Assembly (NCBI GenBank): GCA_003045065.1
Contig: PSQJ01000004.1
Coordinates: forward strand, 62,001-126,000
Direction: 5' to 3'
Source: Candidatus Liberibacter europaeus
GTDB taxonomy: Bacteria; Pseudomonadota; Alphaproteobacteria; Rhizobiales; Rhizobiaceae
Length of the DNA stretch: 64,000 nt
How positions within the stretch are numbered: position 1 is the stretch's first letter; every line of letters starts with the position of its first letter. This document shows positions 49,182 through 58,259 of the stretch, in pieces. Below the pieces are notes generated by a model. The model searched no databases. It saw only the letters and a list, made by a program, of their open reading frames with translations, and was not told where the DNA came from. A program made the position numbers and the translations under genes.

Positions 49182-50459
49182 TCAAACAGAGTTTTCAATA
49201 TACTTATCAATTCTTTCTTCAATCAAATGTCGAAAATTCTTTATCAAACCTTGTACTGGCCATGCTGCCGCATCTCCAAGAGCACAAATTGTACGACCTT
49301 CTATATTTTTACTAACTTCAAAAAGCATATCAATTTCGTGCTTTTTAGCTGTACCTTTAACCATACGTTCCATCATTCGCATCATCCATCCAGTACCTTC
49401 GCGACAAGGTGTACATTGACCACAGCTCTCATGTTTATAAAAAACAGACAAACGCCATATTGCTTTAATAATATCAACAGATTTATCCATCACGATCACA
49501 GCAGCCGTCCCTAATCCAGATCCCATATCTTTTAGACTATCATAATCCATTATAGCACCTCTCATCTGCCCTCCTGGAATACAAGGAACTGAAGATCCTC
49601 CTGGAATAACAGCAAGCAGATTATCCCAACCTCCTCTTATGCCACCACAATGCTTTTCAATTAATTCCTCAAAAACTATAGACATAGATTCTTCAACGGT
49701 GCACGGATAATTAACATGGCCTGAAATACAAAACAGCTTCGTACCTCTATTGTTTTCACGACCAAATCCGGAATACCAACTTGCACCACGACGTAAAATA
49801 GTAGGAACTACAGCGATAGATTCAACATTGTTAATAGTAGTAGGACAACCATACAGACCTATATTGGCAGGAAACGGCGGTTTAAGACGAGGCTGTCCTT
49901 TTTTACCTTCAAGACTCTCAAGAAGAGCTGTTTCCTCTCCGCAAATATAAGCTCCTGCGCCATGGTGAATTACAATATCAACATCATAACCAAGCTTACT
50001 ATTCTTTCCAATAAGACCACTTTTATAACACTCATCAACCGCCTTCTGCAGTGATTCGCGCTCCCTGATAAATTCTCCTCGGACATATATAAAAACACAA
50101 TGTGCTCCTATGGCAAAAGCAGCAATAACACAACCTTCAATCAAAACATGAGGTTCATGTCGCATTATATCACGATCTTTACAGGTTCCTGGCTCAGATT
50201 CATCAGCATTAACAACAAGATAATGAGGCCTATCAGCAGAACAAACCTTCGGCATAAAAGACCATTTTAATCCAGTTAAAAATCCAGCGCCACCACGTCC
50301 ACGCAAGCCAGATGCTTTTACTTCATTAATAATCCAATCTCGACCTTTTGCTAGTATATCCTTGGTATTATCCCAATGCCCTCTTAACATTGATTCACCC
50401 AAAGATTTTCCCTTTAAACCATATATATTGGTAAAGATGCGATCTTGATCTTTTATCAT
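49182..50459 (-). CDS. nuoF: NADH dehydrogenase I subunit F
   Basis: 425 residues. NADH and FMN binding: [18 protein letters not shown] and [17 protein letters not shown] with [20 protein letters not shown]3 [4Fe-4S] ligands: [12 protein letters not shown] and [10 protein letters not shown]. This is the NADH-oxidising subunit. A 68-base spacer lies before nuoG. Confidence 0.96.
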   Translation of the reverse strand: MIKDQDRIFTNIYGLKGKSLGESMLRGHWDNTKDILAKGRDWIINEVKASGLRGRGGAGFLTGLKWSFMPKVCSADRPHYLVVNADESEPGTCKDRDIMRHEPHVLIEGCVIAAFAIGAHCVFIYVRGEFIRERESLQKAVDECYKSGLIGKNSKLGYDVDIVIHHGAGAYICGEETALLESLEGKKGQPRLKPPFPANIGLYGCPTTINNVESIAVVPTILRRGASWYSGFGRENNRGTKLFCISGHVNYPCTVEESMSIVFEELIEKHCGGIRGGWDNLLAVIPGGSSVPCIPGGQMRGAIMDYDSLKDMGSGLGTAAVIVMDKSVDIIKAIWRLSVFYKHESCGQCTPCREGTGWMMRMMERMVKGTAKKHEIDMLFEVSKNIEGRTICALGDAAAWPVQGLIKNFRHLIEERIDKYIENSV

Positions 50460-50720
50460 GCTCAGACCTTCTTGATTTTCTTAAAAATCATAACAGTGCT
50501 ATCCATCAACAAAATCCCCTTGTGTATTATTCATTTCAATAATATCGCAATCATCTAAATATTATCAATTTACAATCAATCTATTACAAAACTCATATTA
50601 AAACACAAACTTTATTATAATATTCTCAAATCATCAATAACTTTGAAATCAGTCATCCAAAAAGATAAAAACCAGAAATATATATGACTTGTGATTTTAC
50701 TAAATAATCCTCAGTTATCC
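50460..50720. other. Long spacer inside the nuo operon (nuoE-nuoF)
   Basis: 261 AT-rich bases without a gene between nuoE and nuoF, much longer than the other nuo gaps. It may be a decayed gene or contain an internal promoter; no clear signal is seen. Confidence 0.4.
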
Positions 50721-51356
50721 TTACTTATTCTTCTTTATATCTAAATTAGATTCAATAAGAGAAGTTAACCCTCCTGCAGGAGCAGAACTTATACGATCAA
50801 TTTGAGTCCCAGGGGATATAGTATCGCCACGCCCTGCAGCAAAAGCATCAATGATTTCTTCTAAACGTTCTGGCGTCAAATCCTCGTACGTATCCTTGCC
50901 TATCATAACCATTGGAGCATTGACACAAGCTCCTTGACATTCCACTTCTTCCCAAGAAAGAGTACCCTCACAATTTCTATGAAATGGCTCAGGATGAATC
51001 TTATTGCGACAAACTTTTATTAACTCCTCACAACCACGCAACATACATGGAGTTGTTCCACAAACCTGAACATGCGCACATGTCCCCACTGGGCTTAATT
51101 GGAATTGAGTATAAAAAGTTACAACCTCAAGAACGCGAATATACGCCATGCCCAACATATCAGCAACAACCTCAATAGCCGCACGACTAATCCATCCCTC
51201 TTGTTCCTGAACTCGCATCAACAACGGAAGAACCGCAGATTGACAGCGTGACGGAGGATACTTGCGAATAGTATTCTTAGCCCAAACAATATTTTCTTCA
51301 CTAAAAGAAAAGGTAGAGGGCTGTATTGATTCTTCTGCCAATCGACGATTAACCAT
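50721..51356 (-). CDS. nuoE: NADH dehydrogenase I subunit E
   Basis: 211 residues. Thioredoxin-fold subunit with the N1a [2Fe-2S] cluster: VCGTTPCMLRGCEEL and ECQGACVNAPM. It pairs with NuoF. The C-terminal 40 residues beyond the core are variable, as usual. Confidence 0.95.
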   Translation of the reverse strand: MVNRRLAEESIQPSTFSFSEENIVWAKNTIRKYPPSRCQSAVLPLLMRVQEQEGWISRAAIEVVADMLGMAYIRVLEVVTFYTQFQLSPVGTCAHVQVCGTTPCMLRGCEELIKVCRNKIHPEPFHRNCEGTLSWEEVECQGACVNAPMVMIGKDTYEDLTPERLEEIIDAFAAGRGDTISPGTQIDRISSAPAGGLTSLIESNLDIKKNK

Positions 51357-51428
51357 ATCTCTTCAAGCTCTTATCAAAACATTTAATAACAAAGTAACGT
51401 AATATTTTAAAGTTATCATTTATAAAAT

Positions 51429-52625
51429 TTATCTATCAACTTCACCAAAAACAATGTCAAGAGATCCTAAAATAGCAGATACATCTGCTAATTGATGACC
51501 TTTGCATAAAAACTCAATTGCCTGAAGATGCGCATATCCAGGAGCACGTATCTTACAACGATAAGGTTTATTGCTTCCATCAGAAACCAAATAAACCCCA
51601 AACTCCCCCTTAGGAGCTTCTACAGCAGCATAAACCTCACCAACTGGCACATGATATCCTTCAGTATAAAGCTTAAAATGGTGTATTAACGCTTCCATAG
51701 AACGTTTCATATCAGATCTTTTTGGCGGAACAATTTTTTCATCAGAAGAAGATACAGGGCCCAATCTATTATCTCCAAGCAAACGATCCACACATTGCCT
51801 TATTATTTTTACAGATTCTCGCATTTCCAGCATACGAACAAGATAACGGTCATAACAATCACCATGTTTTCCAATAGGTATATCAAAATCCAAATCTGCA
51901 TAACATTCATATGGCTGAGACTTACGCAAGTCCCAAGCGGCACCAGACCCACGAATCATAACTCCAGAAAAACCAAATCCCCATGCATCTTCAAGCTTAA
52001 CTACACCGATATCAACATTTCGTTGTTTAAATATCCGGTTTTCAGTCAAAAGATCATTGATATCATCAAGAACCTTAGGAAAAGAATCACACCAACAACC
52101 AATATCTTCTAGCAATAATGGAGGAACATCCTGATGAACTCCTCCAGGACGAAAATACGCCGCATGCATACGCGACCCAGAAACACGCTCATAAAAAATC
52201 ATAAGTTTTTCTCGTTCCTCGAAACCCCATAGAGGAGGAGTCAACGCTCCAACATCCATAGCTTGAGTAGTCACGTTTAACAAATGAGAAAGAATACGAC
52301 CAATTTCAGAATAAAGAACTCGTATTAATTGACCACGAATTGGAATATCAATACCGAGCAATCTTTCAACAGCCAAAGCATAGGCATGTTCCTGATTCAT
52401 CGGCGAGACATAGTCAAGACGATCAAAATACGGAACTGCTTGTAAAAAAGTTTTTGTCTCAATAAGCTTTTCTGTACCTCGATGTAGCAAACCTATATGG
52501 GGATCAACACGTTCTACAACTTCACCATCAAGTTCAAGAATAAGTCGCAAAACACCATGCGCTGCAGGATGCTGCGGACCAAAATTCATAGTAAAACCAC
52601 GAATTTTCTTATCATTCATCAACAA
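51429..52625 (-). CDS. nuoD: NADH dehydrogenase I subunit D
   Basis: 398 residues, 49-kDa-type subunit at the quinone site: [29 protein letters not shown], the quinone-pocket block [16 protein letters not shown], and DIVFGEVDR at the C-terminus. An in-frame ATG two codons in is equally plausible as start. Confidence 0.96.
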   Translation of the reverse strand: MLMNDKKIRGFTMNFGPQHPAAHGVLRLILELDGEVVERVDPHIGLLHRGTEKLIETKTFLQAVPYFDRLDYVSPMNQEHAYALAVERLLGIDIPIRGQLIRVLYSEIGRILSHLLNVTTQAMDVGALTPPLWGFEEREKLMIFYERVSGSRMHAAYFRPGGVHQDVPPLLLEDIGCWCDSFPKVLDDINDLLTENRIFKQRNVDIGVVKLEDAWGFGFSGVMIRGSGAAWDLRKSQPYECYADLDFDIPIGKHGDCYDRYLVRMLEMRESVKIIRQCVDRLLGDNRLGPVSSSDEKIVPPKRSDMKRSMEALIHHFKLYTEGYHVPVGEVYAAVEAPKGEFGVYLVSDGSNKPYRCKIRAPGYAHLQAIEFLCKGHQLADVSAILGSLDIVFGEVDR

Positions 52626-52679
52626 CGATCCCCAATTCTAAACGATAAAAACCCATAAAACACATTATGCCTTTTATGA

Positions 52680-53285
52680 TTAAACACCATTCTCAGAATC
52701 ACCCCTATAAGGCAAAGACTCGGAACCTTCCCAAGGTGATAAAAAATCAAAGTCACGATATTCTTGCATCAAGTCAACAGGACCATAAACAACCTTCTTA
52801 GAGTCAGTGTCATAACGAACTTCAACAAACCCACTAACTGGAAAATCCTTGCGAAGAGGATGACCTTCAAAACCATAATCAGTAAGAATACGTCGCAAAT
52901 CAGGATGACCTTCGAAATGAATCCCATACATATCCCATACTTCACGCTCAAACCAATCTGCACCAGGATAAATATCTACTGCCGAGGGAACAGAAACATT
53001 CTCAGCCACAGCAAGCTTTACCCTAATACGAGAATTATGAAACGGAGATAAAAGATGATAAACCACATCAAAACGATCTGTACGACTCAAAAAATCTACA
53101 CCACACAGGTCTATCATACTCACAAAACGACATCTCTCGTCATCTCGCAAAAAACGAAGCAACGGAATCAAATTACTACTATCAGCGTTTACAGATAGTT
53201 CACCTATTGAACTAATAAAGTAATTTACTAAACCATCAAAGGAACTAACTATGTAATCACCTAGAGTATTAGCCTGCATAACCAT
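52680..53285 (-). CDS. nuoC: NADH dehydrogenase I subunit C
   Basis: 201 residues, 30-kDa subunit, separate from nuoD. Signature block: [20 protein letters not shown] followed by [22 protein letters not shown]. Docks against NuoD/NuoI. Starts 16 bases after nuoB. Confidence 0.96.
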   Translation of the reverse strand: MVMQANTLGDYIVSSFDGLVNYFISSIGELSVNADSSNLIPLLRFLRDDERCRFVSMIDLCGVDFLSRTDRFDVVYHLLSPFHNSRIRVKLAVAENVSVPSAVDIYPGADWFEREVWDMYGIHFEGHPDLRRILTDYGFEGHPLRKDFPVSGFVEVRYDTDSKKVVYGPVDLMQEYRDFDFLSPWEGSESLPYRGDSENGV

Positions 53286-53301
53286 ATTACTTACAATCTC
53301 T

Positions 53302-53844
53302 TTAACGATTTATGTTTCCAGTTCTACGAATCTTCCTTTGTAACAAAATAATTCCGTAAATAAGCGCTTCTGCCGTTGGAGGACAGCCAGGAACATATAT
53401 ATCAACAGGAACAATACGGTCACATCCTCGCACAACCGAATACGAGTAATGATAATACCCTCCTCCGTTAGCACAAGAACCCATTGATATTACATAACGA
53501 GGCTCAGGCATCTGATCATAAACCCTACGAAGCGCTGGCGCCATCTTATTGGTTAATGTGCCGGCAACAATCATAACGTCTGATTGACGAGGCGAAGCAC
53601 GTGGCGCAAAACCAAACCTTTCAAGATCATATCTTGGCATAGAAGCCTGCATCATCTCAACAGCACAACAGGCCAATCCAAAAGTCATCCACATTAAAGA
53701 TCCGGTACGCGCCCAAGTCACTAATTGATCAACAGAAGTTACAAGAAAACCTTTATTCGCCAGTTCACTTCCAACAACAGAAAAATCCCCGTTCTTCAAC
53801 AAATATGGATTATTACTAACGGTAACACCTTTATCAATTCGCAT
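53302..53844 (-). CDS. nuoB: NADH dehydrogenase I subunit B
   Basis: 180 residues from ATG 53844 ([11 protein letters not shown]); a longer frame starts at 53937 but would overlap nuoA. The ATG overlaps the nuoA stop as TGATG, indicating coupling. The terminal N2 [4Fe-4S] ligands are in [20 protein letters not shown] and [11 protein letters not shown]. Confidence 0.95.
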   Translation of the reverse strand: MRIDKGVTVSNNPYLLKNGDFSVVGSELANKGFLVTSVDQLVTWARTGSLMWMTFGLACCAVEMMQASMPRYDLERFGFAPRASPRQSDVMIVAGTLTNKMAPALRRVYDQMPEPRYVISMGSCANGGGYYHYSYSVVRGCDRIVPVDIYVPGCPPTAEALIYGIILLQRKIRRTGNINR

Positions 53845-54209
53845 CAATCCCACTCCAACGCGCCCTTTTTCCATTCGTAGATGAAGCCAATGGCTAAAAT
53901 GCCGATAAATATCATCATTGAACAAAATCCAAGCCAACCAATTTTCTTAAAACAAATTGCCCATGGGAATAAAAAAGCAACTTCCAAATCAAAAATTATG
54001 AATAAAATGGATACTAAACAAAATCTAATATCAAACCTAGCACGCGCGCTATCAAACGCATCAAATCCACATTCATAAGGCGATGTTTTTTCTGGATCAG
54101 GAGATTTAAAGGCTATAACAAATGGAGAAACCATAAGAGCAATCGATATCACCGATGCGATTGCCACAAAAACCAAAATCGGAACATAATGATCTAAAAG
54201 ACCGCTCAT
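53844..54209 (-). CDS. nuoA: NADH dehydrogenase I subunit A
   Basis: 121 residues with three membrane helices; conserved loop [16 protein letters not shown] and helix [36 protein letters not shown] precedes the ATG. First nuo gene, 43 bases downstream of tRNA-Asp on the same strand, so possibly co-transcribed with it. Confidence 0.96.
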   Translation of the reverse strand: MSGLLDHYVPILVFVAIASVISIALMVSPFVIAFKSPDPEKTSPYECGFDAFDSARARFDIRFCLVSILFIIFDLEVAFLFPWAICFKKIGWLGFCSMMIFIGILAIGFIYEWKKGALEWD

Positions 54210-54252
54210 TTTGATTATATCTCCAAAATTAAGCTAAAAAAATAAAAACACA

Positions 54253-54329
<77 letters not shown>

Positions 54330-54643
54330 ATGCATTTAGCTATATATTATTCTATATCAATAAAACAAGCAAACCTAAAACTCAAACAGGTAACAATCAA
54401 ATATATTAATTAAATAAAAAAACATATCAAGGTATATAGTATTACAAAAATAATAAATAATACAACTAAAATAAACATTTTTTGCCAAGATTATATCCGC
54501 AACCATTTTTATCGTATAAAGTCAGGATAATAACTACTGTAGAAAAAAAATTATTTTTACTTTTTATTAACAATAAACTATGCTATCCTAGTATTTTTTA
54601 TTTGTGAATATTAATACATTGTTGTATTAGATTGAAAATATTA
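54330..54643. other. Divergent region between two tRNA genes
   Basis: About 310 very AT-rich bases between the divergent tRNA-Asp and tRNA-Val. It must hold both promoters; no perfect -35/-10 pair is obvious. Confidence 0.45.
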
Positions 54644-54718
54644 GGGCGATTAGCTCAGTGGTAGAGCGCCTCGTTTACACCGAGGATGTCGGGAGTTCGA
54701 CTCTCTCATTGCCCACCA
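54644..54718 (+). tRNA. tRNA-Val (anticodon TAC)
   Basis: Cloverleaf with acceptor GGGCGAT/ATTGCCC, anticodon stem CCTCG/CGAGG and loop TTTACAC (TAC), T arm GGGAG-TTCGACT-CTCTC, and encoded CCA ending at 54718. An accessory block begins immediately downstream. Confidence 0.97.
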
Positions 54719-54786
54719 TTTTTTTTATTGTACTAACCATGTATATTGTTTTTTTTAGGAATATATTAATCCAAAAGGTAGTTATT

Positions 54787-55062
54787 ATGGTAACAAAAAA
54801 AAATGCATTAAGTGCTATAATTATATCATCATCTGTGTTGTTAAATGGTTGTGATATATCAGATGATAAGATAGATTCTAATCTATTCAACGAAGAACAG
54901 ATTAAAAGAATGGTTTCCGAGGAGTCTGAAATAGCGATTAGTGGAAAGATGAATATCATTAAGGACGATATAAAAAACAAACTACCAGAAGACCATAACT
55001 TCATAGATAAAATTAAAAACAAGATTAGTTTTGAACTATCTAATATATTGCGAAAACAATAA
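54787..55062 (+). CDS. Small lipoprotein downstream of tRNA-Val
   Basis: 91 residues from ATG 54787 with AAAGG 8 bases upstream; a longer frame into the tRNA is not credible. The lipoprotein signal peptide ends SVLLNGC (Cys22). The mature part is charged and helical-looking (NEEQIKRMVSEESE, then NIIKDDIKNKL), with no known domain. It resembles the lipoprotein at 9375 in signal-peptide style and the 'GCD' start. It is only 68 bases after tRNA-Val and is followed by a holin ruin, so probably prophage cargo. Confidence 0.65.
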   Translation: MVTKKNALSAIIISSSVLLNGCDISDDKIDSNLFNEEQIKRMVSEESEIAISGKMNIIKDDIKNKLPEDHNFIDKIKNKISFELSNILRKQ

Positions 55063-55441
55063 CCTGACTAGATCAAGGAATAAGTTGAGTAAAAAATGAC
55101 TTGATGAAGGAAATCGAAGAACGGGGGTAATAATGTTAGTATATCTGATAAAGATTTAGTCAGAAATACTTGAAAATGAAAGAGGCTTTGGCATAGCGTA
55201 TATTTTATAAGCACTAGGGTGAGTGATGCCAACACTAAAGTGAAAAGTGCGCTTTAGAAAATCAGGTCTTAAAAATATAAGATGGATAACAGCAAGGGAA
55301 TAAGGATTGTTTTATGACCTTATTCCTGCCCCCCCCTTATTATGCAAATAGATTATATCAGTATTTGGCAAGAAGCTTACGATACAGCAATTATTTATTG
55401 CTCAAAAATCCTTAAAATTGATAGACAAGTTTAATCCAATA
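55063..55441. other. Decayed region with a C8 run and a hairpin
   Basis: About 380 bases without an intact gene. It contains GGAATAAGG (near 55297) pairing with CCTTATTCC (near 55318-55326), followed by an unusual C8 run at 55329-55336. No recognisable family. Confidence 0.4.
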
Positions 55442-55565
55442 TTAAATTTTACTCTCCCACTAGGACAGTAAAGGATAAATAATAATTCATAGTCATAATA
55501 GGAATAATAATGGCATTAACGCCATTTTTCCATGTAATACCAATTTTAATCTTTTAGAACTTAAT
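55442..55565 (-). pseudogene. Holin-like fragment, copy C
   Basis: Minus-strand frame with KIKIGITWKNGVNAIIIPIMT, aligning with VKIGVKWIDGFNSLVRPLTT of remnant A, then diverging to a stop at 55442. No start or C-terminal half. It marks a third lysis-region relic beside a small lipoprotein. Confidence 0.45.
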
Positions 55566-55701
55566 ATTTGGTAGCTTTACAGGTGTGTTTTTTAAGTTTA
55601 TATAATATAGGTTGAATGTTTCCTTTAATCTGTTTTAATTATAATCTTATTATATTGAGATTTTCTGTATCAAATATTCAAAAACAACGCCAATAACCTT
55701 T

Positions 55702-56043
55702 TCAACGAGAACGACCGATATAATATATTTCGTCATAATAATCAGAAGACAAAAAAGGAAGCAAACCGCAAAAAATCAGCAAATTACCTTTACGAAGACC
55801 CCTTGTTTGCAAATAACCAAGACCAATTTTATTAACCCCAGTGGGATAATTATAACAATTATTAAAATCAAGACATCTTTTAATATACCTAAGCTCTCTC
55901 TTCAAATAATCAGCAAGAGTAGAAATGGGATTATGAGAATAAGGAAGTAAACTTTCTTTGAAAGATTTAGAATAATAATAACACCAACTATTAACATTAA
56001 CAGTTCTCTTTTCTGGAAGCCAAGCATGATTATTAACATCCAT
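55702..56043 (-). CDS. Hypothetical protein of the ssDNA-phage remnant
   Basis: 113 residues from ATG 56043 (MDVNNHAWLPEKR); a TTG at 56061 is in frame. Rich in Tyr and Asn, with a possible hydrophobic segment near the C-terminus (LLIFCGLLPFLSS). No family recognised. It is last of a tight minus-strand series with the replication initiator upstream, so probably phage structural or accessory. Confidence 0.5.
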   Translation of the reverse strand: MDVNNHAWLPEKRTVNVNSWCYYYSKSFKESLLPYSHNPISTLADYLKRELRYIKRCLDFNNCYNYPTGVNKIGLGYLQTRGLRKGNLLIFCGLLPFLSSDYYDEIYYIGRSR

Positions 56044-56053
56044 ATAAGTATGA

Positions 56054-56206
56054 TCATGCAAAACGATATCCCTTTATGACCAAAAGCTCATTTTCGCCAA
56101 AAGGAATAGTAATAGTTGGAACAGGAGGAATAACAGGAGAAGGAGGAGTAACTACAGAATCTACAACAGAAGAAAAACTAGTAGAATTAGGAACAACTGA
56201 AGATTT
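56054..56206 (-). pseudogene. Ser/Thr/Pro-rich fragment interrupted by TAG
   Basis: Minus-strand open stretch with SSVVPNSTSFSSVVDSVVTP, then PVIPPVPTITIPFGENELLV, ending with TGA at 56054-56056. It has no start codon; the codon before it is TAG, upstream of which the same frame reads NSIKDILAYLDKL. It looks like a linker-rich phage protein broken by a nonsense mutation, or an overlapping reading frame. Confidence 0.35.
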
Positions 56207-56238
56207 CTATAATTTATCCAAATAAGCCAAAATATCTT

Positions 56239-56508
56239 TTATGGAATTAGTAAGATAACAGCTAAAATTAGGTAACCTAATACCTTTTGCATAATCAAAA
56301 AATTATTATCCGCTACAAAATCACTAAGATACTTAAGTAAAAATTCAGAATGCAAAACATCATCTACAGCTTTATCAACTTCATAATATAATCCTTTATG
56401 CAAAGGTTTATTATAATACGAAAGAACTACATAATTAACTAAACAAAGAAAATGAAATTGATATAAAGGAGGAATCCTAGAAAGAACAACAACAACACTA
56501 GGATGCAT
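56239..56508 (-). CDS. Small membrane protein of the ssDNA-phage remnant
   Basis: 89 residues: hydrophobic stretch near FLCLVNYVVLSYY, a charged middle (EVDKAVDDVLHSEF) and a C-terminal membrane helix (VLGYLILAVILLIP). No homologue recognised. Its start lies 2 bases after the stop of the next upstream small gene, indicating one compact operon. Confidence 0.5.
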   Translation of the reverse strand: MHPSVVVVLSRIPPLYQFHFLCLVNYVVLSYYNKPLHKGLYYEVDKAVDDVLHSEFLLKYLSDFVADNNFLIMQKVLGYLILAVILLIP

Positions 56509-56510
56509 AG

Positions 56511-56696
56511 CTAAACCTTACTATTTAAAAATCTAAACAAAACAAAAAACAAAGTAGTACAAAAAGAACCAATCAAAGCACAACCATGACGCCCAAAAAT
56601 ATCAAAATTAATACCCAAAAAATAACGAGCAGAAAAAGATAAAAGATAATGAAAAACAATACCAACAATAGAAATAATAAAAAGATACTTAACCAA
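56511..56696 (-). CDS. Small membrane protein of the ssDNA-phage remnant
   Basis: 61 residues with two predicted membrane helices (VKYLFIISIVGIVFHYLLSF and ALIGSFCTTLFFVLFRFL) joined by a short RHG loop. Possibly a coat, lysis or assembly protein; no family recognised. Confidence 0.45.
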   Translation of the reverse strand: MVKYLFIISIVGIVFHYLLSFSARYFLGINFDIFGRHGCALIGSFCTTLFFVLFRFLNSKV

Positions 56697-56742
56697 TTAT
56701 AAAAGAACTATCAAAAAAATCTTCGAATATTCTAATAAATTT

Positions 56743-56985
56743 TTAGAAAACATAACTAAAAAACCCTCCTAAAAACATAATCAAAGACAAGAAACATAAA
56801 AATACAAAAAAAAGAAGCAAAATAACGAGTTTTAAAATCAGCACTAGGAAAAAAAAAACCAAAGAAATAATTATACAAAAAACGTAAAAAATAATCTCCA
56901 ACGAAAAAATAAAAAGTAGAAAAACAAAAGAAACAATAAAAAATTCCTTAATAATTCTCAAACAACCAATCACAAAAGACTTCAT
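56743..56985 (-). CDS. Extremely hydrophobic small protein
   Basis: 80 residues, almost wholly Phe, Leu, Ile and Val after MKSFVIGCLRIIKEFF; two or three membrane passes. It could be an inner-membrane phage protein, or partly a compositional artefact of A-rich DNA read on the minus strand. Being compactly placed in a co-directional series supports reality. Confidence 0.4.
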   Translation of the reverse strand: MKSFVIGCLRIIKEFFIVSFVFLLFIFSLEIIFYVFCIIISLVFFFLVLILKLVILLLFFVFLCFLSLIMFLGGFFSYVF

Positions 56986-57119
56986 CCGATAACTCCAATA
57001 TTAATAGGTATGTGTGCTAATAATATATCGCTTCGCAATAACTTGAAAACCTTGAGATAGAAACTAAAAAAAAATACACCTCTAACGTGATAATCAAGTT
57101 TAGTATAAGTCAATGAATG

Positions 57120-57209
57120 TTCCGACACTCACGTGTACGGAAATCGCAATTATATTAAAATAATTGCAAGCCACGGTTGCCCCGTGGATGGGTCATTTTA
57201 ACGACCCAT
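57120..57209. promoter_or_regulatory. Cluster of four hairpins, candidate ssDNA-phage origin/packaging region
   Basis: Four consecutive inverted repeats in 90 bases. The first is TTCCGACAC/GTGT-A-CGGAA (57120-57142). The second is GCAATTAT/ATAATTGC with a 6-base loop (57146-57167). The third is CCACGG/CCGTGG with a 5-base loop (57171-57187). The fourth is ATGGGTC/GACCCAT with an 8-base loop (57188-57209), overlapping the rep stop codon. No T run follows, so they are not ordinary terminators. Such hairpin clusters are typical of rolling-circle phage intergenic regions. Confidence 0.6.
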
Positions 57210-57798
57210 AACGAAAGGACGCTCTAATTCTAATGCCTTTCGAACCTTCTTTAAGAAGGTATTTGCACACATACCGTGCAGTATTTAAATCCTCTTTTAA
57301 AAGACGAACATAAGAAAAACCATATCTATCCCACTCATCCTGTATCTCAGATTTCTTTAACAAATCAAAACCTGAATCCTGATGTATCAACATATGAGCA
57401 TGGGGATTACCGCTTTTATGTTTCTCAAAAACTATAAAATAACGAAATTTCTTACCTGTGTTTTTGCGAAGACGCTTAAAAAATAAAACGACCTTATCAC
57501 CAAATCCTTTACAAAGCACCCTATAATTTAAATCAGGATCATAAATACAACGCATTTTCATTTCATCAATAATAGTGCCACAAGAATTATTACCCTTAAA
57601 CAAAGAACGGTCATACGAATTCAAACTATCAAAATAATCACCAACAGTAAGAGCATAATTTTTAGCATGATTTAAAGGGTTAAAAGTCAAAGTTAAAAAC
57701 CACGTACGAGTACAACGCATAACCTCAGTTTGAGCGCGACGAAGCCAAAAAAGACCTCTGAGCACACTCAGGACATTTTCTACACGGAAAAAACACAT
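57193..57798 (-). CDS. Rolling-circle replication initiator, microvirus (VP4-like) HUH endonuclease
   Basis: 201 residues. Motif I TWFLTLTF (33-40); motif II HUH as NPHAHMLIH (His133, His135) preceded by RYFIVFEKHKSGN; motif III ARYVCKYLLK with two tyrosines, Tyr176 and Tyr180, in the YxxxY spacing of Microviridae initiators; ending RIRASFRYG. It should nick the origin and start rolling-circle synthesis. A GTG at 57796 in another frame encodes FFPCRKCPECAQRS, the expected Cys-rich N-terminus. Removing one base from the A6 run (57747-57752) would join it to FWLRRAQTEV. So either the Cys motif has been lost or there is a slip at that run. Confidence 0.8.
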   Translation of the reverse strand: MCFFRVENVLSVLRGLFWLRRAQTEVMRCTRTWFLTLTFNPLNHAKNYALTVGDYFDSLNSYDRSLFKGNNSCGTIIDEMKMRCIYDPDLNYRVLCKGFGDKVVLFFKRLRKNTGKKFRYFIVFEKHKSGNPHAHMLIHQDSGFDLLKKSEIQDEWDRYGFSYVRLLKEDLNTARYVCKYLLKEGSKGIRIRASFRYGSLK

Positions 57799-57833
57799 AA
57801 AAAAAATAATTATATTTATAATTACCGTGAAAA

Positions 57834-57914
57834 ATGGGAACGAAAAAAACTAAAAGAAAATCTAAATATTCCTTCAAGAAGAAAAAAACTAATCGCTGCA
57901 AAAACCATTTTTAA
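57834..57914 (+). CDS. Possible tiny basic DNA-binding protein (J-like)
   Basis: A 26-residue frame of ATG 57834, MGTKKTKRKSKYSF then KKKKTNRCKNHF, more than 40% Lys/Arg. Its size and composition recall the J/VP8 DNA-packaging peptides of microviruses. It is divergent from rep, has no strong ribosome-binding site and could be chance in A-rich DNA. Confidence 0.25.
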   Translation: MGTKKTKRKSKYSFKKKKTNRCKNHF

Positions 57915-58112
57915 ATATACAGATACCATCACAATATTAATCTGCTCAGATTGCGATCATATGTATCAGTCACCTTCATACATATACCTCTTAAACGTTT
58001 GTTGCAAATCTATATACAATACGATTTTCTTCAGGCGCTAGTCTACCCTCTTCCCCTGCAGACCGTGATTGAGAATTTGCCTAAGGAAGAGTTGTGCCCC
58101 CAAATAAATCCC
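57915..58112. other. Junction between the phage remnant and the coiled-coil gene
   Basis: About 200 bases without a supported gene; probably the remnant's edge. No direct repeat marking an attachment site was found. Confidence 0.35.
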
Positions 58113-58259
58113 TTAACCAATCCAATCACTTTTACTTAAAGGATTTTCCACTTTGTAAGGAGAAACTATCTCATATAAATAGAGCTTCACCACTTGGCTC
58201 TCTTTATTAATAGAAACAAAATATTTCTTTTCTAATTGACACTTATCTTGATCAACACC

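Noticed and set aside
49138..49514. Plus-strand open frames opposite nuoF and other nuo genes
   Set aside because: Shadows of well-supported minus-strand complex I genes with no codon or homology support.
57730..58041. A 103-residue plus-strand frame crossing the start of rep
   Set aside because: It is antisense to the rep N-terminus and low in complexity; only the 26-residue basic frame inside the region is kept as a weak candidate.
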